From Microlunatus flavus (GTDB lineage: Bacteria; Actinomycetota; Actinomycetes; Propionibacteriales; Propionibacteriaceae): DNA of 64,000 bases. Made by a program: the position numbers and the translations under genes. Under the pieces are notes generated by a model. It saw only the letters and a list, made by a program, of their open reading frames with translations. It searched no databases and was not told the origin of the DNA. Positions 58,960-64,000 of the stretch are shown here, piece by piece. The stretch lies in assembly GCF_900110855.1 (NCBI RefSeq), contig NZ_FOFA01000009.1:62001-126000 (forward strand). The letters are read 5' to 3'. How positions within the stretch are numbered: position 1 is the stretch's first letter; every line of letters starts with the position of its first letter.

Positions 58960-59964
58960 ATGCAATTTCGTTACCTGGGCCGCTCCGGCCTCAAGATCTC
59001 CGAGATCACGTACGGCAACTGGCTGACCCACGGGTCCCAGGTCGAGAACGAGATCGCGACGCAGTGCGTGCGCGCCGCGCTCGACGCCGGGATCACCACG
59101 TTCGACACCGCCGACGCGTACGCCAACACCAAGGCGGAGGTCGTGCTCGGTGACGCCCTCAAGGGCGAGCGGCGCGAGTCGCTCGAGATCTTCACCAAGG
59201 TCTACTGGCCGACCGGGCCCGGCGGGCCCAACGACTCCGGGCTGTCGCGCAAGCACATCATGGAGTCGATCAACGGCTCGCTGAGCCGCCTGGGCACCGA
59301 CTACGTCGACCTCTACCAGGCGCACCGCTTCGACTTCGAGACGCCGCTCGAGGAGACGATGCAGGCCTTCGCCGACGTCGTCCGCCAGGGCAAGGCGCTC
59401 TACATCGGCGTCAGCGAGTGGACCGCGGACCAGATCCGCCAGGGCCAGGAGCTGGCCCACGGCCTCGGCTTCTCGCTGATCTCGAACCAGCCGCAGTACT
59501 CGATGCTGTGGCGCGTCATCGAGAGCGAGGTCGTTCCGACCTCCGCCGAGCTCGGCCTCAGCCAGGTCGTCTTCTCCCCGATCGCCCAGGGCATCCTGAC
59601 CGGCAAGTACGTGCCGGGCCAGCCGCTGCCGGAGGGTTCGCGGGCGACGGACGAGAAGGGCGGCGCCGACATGATCAGCCGCTTCATGAACGACGACCTC
59701 CTCGGCCGCGTGCAGGAGCTCAAGCCGGTCGCGAGCGACCTCGGCCTGTCCATGGCGCAGCTCGCCGTGGCCTGGGTGCTGCAGAACGAGAACGTCGCCA
59801 CCGCGATCATCGGCGCCTCCAAGCCCGAGCAGGTGAACGACAACGCCGGCGCCAGCGGCGTCACGCTCGAGGCCGACGTGCTCAAGCGCATCGACGAGGT
59901 CCTCGGCGACATCCCCGAGACCGACGCGAGCAAGACCCGCTCGCCGGAGTCCCGCCCCAGCTGA
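58960..59964 (+). CDS. Aldo/keto reductase (Kv-beta/YghZ-like)
   Basis: NADPH-dependent oxidoreductase of 334 residues. The catalytic tetrad of the superfamily is present: Asp49 and Tyr54 in TFDTADAYANTK, Lys80 in IFTKVYW and His122 in LYQAHRF. The C-terminal GASKPEQVNDNAGAS binds the nucleotide. The Gly-rich LTHGSQ near residue 23 and VYWPTGPGGPNDSGLSRKHI match the potassium-channel beta-subunit-like branch. The ATG start is fixed by TATAAC 7 nt upstream. Substrate unknown, possibly methylglyoxal-like carbonyls. Confidence 0.92.
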   Translation: MQFRYLGRSGLKISEITYGNWLTHGSQVENEIATQCVRAALDAGITTFDTADAYANTKAEVVLGDALKGERRESLEIFTKVYWPTGPGGPNDSGLSRKHIMESINGSLSRLGTDYVDLYQAHRFDFETPLEETMQAFADVVRQGKALYIGVSEWTADQIRQGQELAHGLGFSLISNQPQYSMLWRVIESEVVPTSAELGLSQVVFSPIAQGILTGKYVPGQPLPEGSRATDEKGGADMISRFMNDDLLGRVQELKPVASDLGLSMAQLAVAWVLQNENVATAIIGASKPEQVNDNAGASGVTLEADVLKRIDEVLGDIPETDASKTRSPESRPS

Positions 59965-60023
59965 GCGAGGCCCCGCTCGGCGCCGCTCGCCCACCCCGAG
60001 CAGCACCCCGAGCAGCACCCCCG

Positions 60024-60082
60024 CGAAACGCTGAAGGACGACAGCCCGATCACGCTCCGGGCTGTCGTCCTTCAGCGTTTCG
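60024..60082. terminator. 25-bp perfect hairpin between convergent units
   Basis: Arms 60024-60048 and 60058-60082 are exact 25-base complements around a 9-nt loop, between the aldo/keto reductase and the ABC permease genes. Two 12-base copies of GAGCAGCACCCC precede it. Confidence 0.8.
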
Positions 60083-60122
60083 TCGGGGTGGAGTGAGCTC
60101 GGCAAGGGCTCGTGGGCGACGC

Positions 60123-61028
60123 TCAGCGACGCGTCGAACGTCCCGCGTCCGGGCCCCAGGCGGCGAGCGCGGCGGCCTCGACGACGGCCGCCACGGCGTA
60201 GCCGACGATCGAGGTGACGACCGAGACGACGACGATGGCCCAGACGCCGGAGAAGTTGCCGCGGCCCTTGTAGGCGTTGAGGATCCCGCCGAGCCCGGTG
60301 AACCCGGACAGCCACTCCGCGAGCATCGCCCCGACGATGGCCCCGGGCACCGAGATCCGCACCGAGGCGAAGAACGCTGGCAGGGCCGACGGGACGCGGA
60401 CGAGCAGCAGGCTCTTCAGCTCCCCGCCGCCGTTCACCTTCACCAGGTCGAGCGCGAGCGGCGAGGCCGAGCGCAGGCCGAGCACGATGTTCACCAGGGC
60501 CGGGAAGAGCACGACGATGGCGCCGATCGTGGCCACGCCGAGCTTGCCCTGCCCGAAGATCAGCAGCAGCACCGGCGCCATCGCCACGAGCGGGACCGAG
60601 CGCAGCAGCATGGCGATCGGCATGAACGCGAACTCGAACGGCCGCACCACCACGAACAGCGCCGCGACCACGATCGCCACGACGAGCCCGGTGACGAAGC
60701 CGATCGCCGCGTCCGCGAGGGTGACCAGCCAGGCGCCGAGCAGCTGCGAGCGCGCGGCGTCGGCCGTGATCGACGACGCCCGTACGGCCCGGGGCGGCGC
60801 GTCGGCGAAGAGGTAGGACCACACGTCGAACGGCGTCTTGCCGACGAAGGTCGACACGTCGAACAGCCGCAGCAGCGCCACCCAGAGCACCGCGAGCACG
60901 ACCAGCGCGACGACGACCACGAGCAGCGAGGCCCCGAGGCGTCGCACCGCGGCAGCGGCGACCCCGCCGCCCGGCACCCGCGAGGTGCCGGCGGCCTCGC
61001 CGACCGACGGCACGGCGGCCGCGGTCAC
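60123..61028 (-). CDS. ABC importer permease 2 (SsuC/ThiX-like)
   Basis: Binding-protein-dependent permease of 301 residues with about six hydrophobic segments and the EAA-type loop (VKVNGGGELKSLLLVRVPSA) that contacts the ATPase. Conserved end: AMLAEWLSGFTGLGGILNAY. The GTG at 61028 overlaps the stop of permease 1 by GTGA. It is the last gene of the four-gene importer and ends near a long hairpin. Confidence 0.92.
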   Translation of the reverse strand: MTAAAVPSVGEAAGTSRVPGGGVAAAAVRRLGASLLVVVVALVVLAVLWVALLRLFDVSTFVGKTPFDVWSYLFADAPPRAVRASSITADAARSQLLGAWLVTLADAAIGFVTGLVVAIVVAALFVVVRPFEFAFMPIAMLLRSVPLVAMAPVLLLIFGQGKLGVATIGAIVVLFPALVNIVLGLRSASPLALDLVKVNGGGELKSLLLVRVPSALPAFFASVRISVPGAIVGAMLAEWLSGFTGLGGILNAYKGRGNFSGVWAIVVVSVVTSIVGYAVAAVVEAAALAAWGPDAGRSTRR

Positions 61029-61870
61029 GGCTGCCTCCCGTCGGAACCCGACGACCACGGCGTGACGAGCCGGCCGACCAGGCCGATCAGCGCGTACGCG
61101 AGCCCCGCGACCCCGCCCGACACGAGCGCCAGGAACCAGAGCTGCGGCGCGTCGGAGTTGCTCTGCGCCGCGATCAGCGCGCGGCCGAGGCTCTTGTCGC
61201 CGCCGCTGCCGAGGTACTCGGCGAGGACCGCCCCGAGGAACGCGGCCGGAGCGGCGATCTTGAGCGCGGCGAAGAGGTTCGGCAGGGCCGCGACGAGCTG
61301 CACCATCCGCAGCTGCGTGAAGCGCGTGCCCCCGTACGCGGCCACGACGTCCAGCGTGGTGCGCGGCGCCGCGCGCAGCCCGAGCAGCGCCCCGACGACG
61401 GTGGTGAAGAAGACGCTCAGCGCGGCGAGCGCGACCGACGCCCCGGCGGGGGCGTCGCGCCCGGCGACGATGACCAGGATCGGGCCGACGGCCACGAGCG
61501 GCAGGCAGTAGGTGACGATCGCCATCTGCGTGACGACCTGCTCCAGCCGCGGCACCAGCAGCACGAGGGCGGCGAGCACGAGCGCGACGACGTTGCCGAT
61601 GAGGTAGCCCTCGGCCGCCGCCAGCAGCGTGCCGGACAGGTTGCCGAGCGTGGCGGCCCAGGTCGGCCCGGACACGAGCTTGGCGACGACGGCGCCCGGC
61701 GGCGGGATCGCGCCGCTCGCGGTGAACAGCGTCCGCGACGCCACCCACCAGACGACGACGATGACGACCACGCCGACGACGCCGCCGACCCAGGAGGGGA
61801 CGCCGCCCGTACGGCCCCGCGGGACGGGCACCGGGCCCGCGCCCACGGCAGCCGTCGCAGGAGCGCTCAC
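61025..61870 (-). CDS. ABC importer permease 1 (SsuC/ThiX-like)
   Basis: Second permease of the importer, 281 residues, with the coupling loop [20 protein letters not shown] and [18 protein letters not shown]. The two permeases are related but not identical, so the transporter is probably a heterodimer. The GTG at 61870 overlaps the ATPase stop by GTGA. Confidence 0.92.
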   Translation of the reverse strand: MSAPATAAVGAGPVPVPRGRTGGVPSWVGGVVGVVVIVVVWWVASRTLFTASGAIPPPGAVVAKLVSGPTWAATLGNLSGTLLAAAEGYLIGNVVALVLAALVLLVPRLEQVVTQMAIVTYCLPLVAVGPILVIVAGRDAPAGASVALAALSVFFTTVVGALLGLRAAPRTTLDVVAAYGGTRFTQLRMVQLVAALPNLFAALKIAAPAAFLGAVLAEYLGSGGDKSLGRALIAAQSNSDAPQLWFLALVSGGVAGLAYALIGLVGRLVTPWSSGSDGRQP

Positions 61871-62712
61871 CCGTCGGCCCCGCCCTTGCCGAACAGCACC
61901 TCCGAGAGCCGGTCGTGGTAGGCGTGGAACTCCGGGGTCCGCATCAGGTCCGGCGTGCGGGGCCGCGGCAGGTCGATGGTGACGACCTCGACGACCCGGC
62001 CAGGGCGCGGGCTCATCACGGCCACCACGTCGGACAGGAACACCGCCTCCGCGATCCCGTGCGTGACCATCAGCGTGGTCGCGGGCTTCTCGGTCCAGAT
62101 GCGCAGCAGCTCGACGTTCAGCCGCTGGCGGGTCATGTCGTCCAGGGCGCCGAAGGGCTCGTCGAGCAGCATCACCGACGGCTTCACGACCAGGCACCGG
62201 GCGATGGCGACGCGCTGCCGCATGCCGCCGGACAGCTGGGCGGGCTTGGCCTTCTCGAAGCCCTGCAGTCCGACGAGCGCGATCAGGTCGTCGACCAGGC
62301 CGGGTTCGGGCTTGATGCCGGCCACCTCGAGCGGCACGCGGATGTTGCTCTCGACGGTGCGCCACGGCAGCAGCGCGGCGTCCTGGAAGGCGATGCCCAG
62401 GTGGTGCTCGCGCTGCACCTGGCCGGTCGACATCCCGTTGATCAGCGCCGTGCCCGAGGTCGGGGACTCGAGCCCCGCGAGGATCCGCAGGATCGTCGAC
62501 TTGCCGCAGCCCGACGGGCCCAGCAGCGACAGGAACGTCCCCTGCGCCGTGCCCAGGTCCGTCGGGGCGAGCGCGTGGACCTGGTTGCGGCCCAGCGTGA
62601 ACGTCTTGCTCAGTCCCTGCAGGTTCAGCCCGGTGGCCGCGCCCGGCACGCCTGCCGGGTCACGGGTGGCCAGGACGTCGTCGTGCGCCCGCGTGGTCGG
62701 CCCGGCGGTCAC
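61867..62712 (-). CDS. ABC importer ATPase (SsuB/ThiZ-like)
   Basis: Nucleotide-binding subunit of 281 residues: Walker [10 protein letters not shown] (65-73), Q-loop [11 protein letters not shown], signature [15 protein letters not shown], Walker [19 protein letters not shown]-loop [13 protein letters not shown]. The sequence is of the nitrate/sulfonate/taurine type. GTG at 62712 lies 3 nt from the binding-protein stop and the gene overlaps permease 1. Substrate is set by the binding protein. Confidence 0.94.
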   Translation of the reverse strand: MTAGPTTRAHDDVLATRDPAGVPGAATGLNLQGLSKTFTLGRNQVHALAPTDLGTAQGTFLSLLGPSGCGKSTILRILAGLESPTSGTALINGMSTGQVQREHHLGIAFQDAALLPWRTVESNIRVPLEVAGIKPEPGLVDDLIALVGLQGFEKAKPAQLSGGMRQRVAIARCLVVKPSVMLLDEPFGALDDMTRQRLNVELLRIWTEKPATTLMVTHGIAEAVFLSDVVAVMSPRPGRVVEVVTIDLPRPRTPDLMRTPEFHAYHDRLSEVLFGKGGADG

Positions 62713-62714
62713 GC

Positions 62715-63821
62715 TCAGGCCTTCAGGCTCGGGTCGCCCGCGTAGACCTCGTCGAGCAGGCTCATGTCGAAGAGGTCGGCGGCGCTGATCTGGGTGCCCA
62801 ACGCGCCGATGGCCGCGACGATCTTGTCCTGGAACTCCGGCGTCAGGGTGAACAGGCCGTTGGCCTTGGTGTCGTCGGACACCACCAGCTTCAGCTGCGC
62901 CTCGAGCTGCTCGGTCTGCCCGGCCACGTCGAGGCCGAGACCCTTGCCGTACGTCTCGGCCGCGAGCTTGGCGCCGGCGGCGGGGTCGGCGACGGCGTCG
63001 CTCCAGCCCTTGATCTCCGCGGCGAGGAACGCCTTGAGCTTGTCGCGGTCGTTCTCGATCGTGTCCTGCAGGACGCAGAAGGTCTCCGACGCCAGCGGCA
63101 GCCCGTTGTCGGCGAAGCTCAGCGTGACCGGGGTGAAGCCCTTGGCCTTGACGATGAAGGGCTCGTTGGTCAGGTAGGCCATGAAGCCGTCGATCTTCTT
63201 CTCGGTCAGCGGCGTCGGCTCGTACTGCACCACCGTCGTCTTGATCGTCGACGGGTCGATGTTGTTGGCCTTGAGCAGGCCCTCGAAGATCGACTGGTTG
63301 GTGCCCGCCTGGATGCCGATCGTCTTGCCGCCGAGGTCGGCGAGCGTCCGGATCGGCTTGCCCTCCTCCAGCGACAGGATGCAGAACGGGTTCTTCTGGA
63401 ACGTCGCTCCGATGATCTTGAGCGGCGCCCCCTGCTCGGCGACCAGGCGGGCCGTGGCGTCGGGCGCGGAGAGGCCGACGTCGACGGTGCCGGCGACGAC
63501 GAGCGCGTCGGCGCTGTCCACCGGACCCGTCACGAGGTCCACGCTGTCGAAGCCCGCGTCCTTGTAGTAGCCCTTCGAGTCGGCGAAGAACTCACCGGCG
63601 AACTCGATGTTCTTGATCCAGGACAGCTGCAGCGAGAGCTTGCCGTACGTCCCGGGGGCGACCGAGCTCGGCGCGGCGGCCGCGCTGCTGGCCCCGGCGC
63701 TGCCGGCGCTGCCCGCGCTCCCCCCACCGCCGCAGGCGGCGAGGGCACCCAGCCCGAGGGCACCGAGCCCCGCGGAGGTGAGGAAGCCACGACGGGTGGA
63801 CGGGCGGTCGAACCAGGACAC
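62715..63821 (-). CDS. NMT1/THI5-like ABC substrate-binding lipoprotein
   Basis: Exported binding protein of 368 residues. The signal has the twin-arginine pair at 10-11 ([11 protein letters not shown]) followed by the lipobox LAAC with Cys30, so it is probably Tat-exported and lipid-anchored. The mature part begins after a Gly/Ser/Ala-rich linker with [20 protein letters not shown], the THI5/NMT1 opening found in carriers of thiamine-precursor pyrimidines, riboflavin-type compounds and similar; the ligand here is open. The GTG at 63821 follows GGAGG. Upstream 63822-64000 shows no TPP-type or other riboswitch that I can recognise. Confidence 0.9.
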   Translation of the reverse strand: MSWFDRPSTRRGFLTSAGLGALGLGALAACGGGGSAGSAGSAGASSAAAAPSSVAPGTYGKLSLQLSWIKNIEFAGEFFADSKGYYKDAGFDSVDLVTGPVDSADALVVAGTVDVGLSAPDATARLVAEQGAPLKIIGATFQKNPFCILSLEEGKPIRTLADLGGKTIGIQAGTNQSIFEGLLKANNIDPSTIKTTVVQYEPTPLTEKKIDGFMAYLTNEPFIVKAKGFTPVTLSFADNGLPLASETFCVLQDTIENDRDKLKAFLAAEIKGWSDAVADPAAGAKLAAETYGKGLGLDVAGQTEQLEAQLKLVVSDDTKANGLFTLTPEFQDKIVAAIGALGTQISAADLFDMSLLDEVYAGDPSLKA

Positions 63822-64000
63822 GGTGGCCTCCAGGGCGCTGCTCGAGCAGGGTGTGCGAGGTGGGGCACGAGGGCGGGCCCTCCCCTGAGAGGCCCGCGCA
63901 CACCGTCTCAACCGGTGTTGGCGGTGCCGTTCCAACCGTGTGACGGCGAGGTTTCGGCGGAGTCGGTGAGTATCGCCGGAAGGTGCCGGAAACCGCCTCC

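Noticed and set aside
63822-64000. Possible TPP riboswitch before the THI5-like binding protein
   Set aside because: The CTGAGA and ACCTGATC-type core blocks of the thi element are absent from the minus-strand leader within the window.

Overview
The window is about 73% G+C by eye, uses many GTG starts, and carries genes packed with 1-4 nt overlaps. It holds the actinobacterial ribosomal/RNA-polymerase core region, read mostly on the minus strand. Gene order (tRNA-Tyr, tRNA-Thr, tRNA-Met, rpmG, hadA-hadB-murB, tRNA-Trp-secE-nusG-rplK-rplA, rplJ-rplL, rpoB-rpoC, rpsL-rpsG-fusA) and proteins such as KorAB, an aspartate aminotransferase of the Corynebacterium AspT type and an ECF42-type sigma factor point to a high-GC actinobacterium. 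Propionibacteriales or a relative is my best guess from general look; this is an inference, not a measured placement.

Layout. 1-2142: str operon (fusA 5' part, rpsG, rpsL) with a clear promoter. 2233-5401: MOSC protein, a two-gene ABC exporter and a small DUF1579-like protein. 5549-13317: rpoC and rpoB with terminator, intercistronic hairpin and two promoters. 13318-14003: gene-poor spacer holding a fragment of yajQ. 14004-15335: rplL-rplJ with an L10-type leader. 15490-18909: NlpC/P60 protein, GNAT, MFS and EamA transporters placed between rplJ and rplA. 18944-21939: rplA, rplK, nusG, secE, tRNA-Trp. 22105-31307: aminotransferase, acyl-CoA synthetase, esterase, a two-component system with a PAP2-like protein, and treZ. 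31508-36567: murB-hadB-hadA, CbiX-type chelatase, rpmG, three tRNAs, two small enzymes. 36676-42413: one-carbon, methyltransferase, yajQ and oxidase genes. 42507-43815: an isolated nuoB-nuoC-nuoI trio. 43860-52407: four related secreted fibril-type proteins. 52931-55920: korAB. 56000-57677: ECF42-type sigma factor and its DGPF partner. 57849-63821: RarD-type permease, aldo/keto reductase and a THI5-like ABC importer.

The most notable points are: an RpoB rifampicin pocket with Asn at the E. coli Ser531 position; a family of four CshA-like secreted proteins in which one gene looks like the other two joined, plus the remnant of a further copy; an orphan complex-I peripheral module directly downstream of it; a second fragment of the yajQ 3' end inside the rpoB-rplL spacer; a large hairpin between rplK and rplA; and a recurring leaderless start signature (-10 hexamer 6-7 nt before the start codon) at fourteen genes. 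No CRISPR array, insertion sequence or phage gene was seen.
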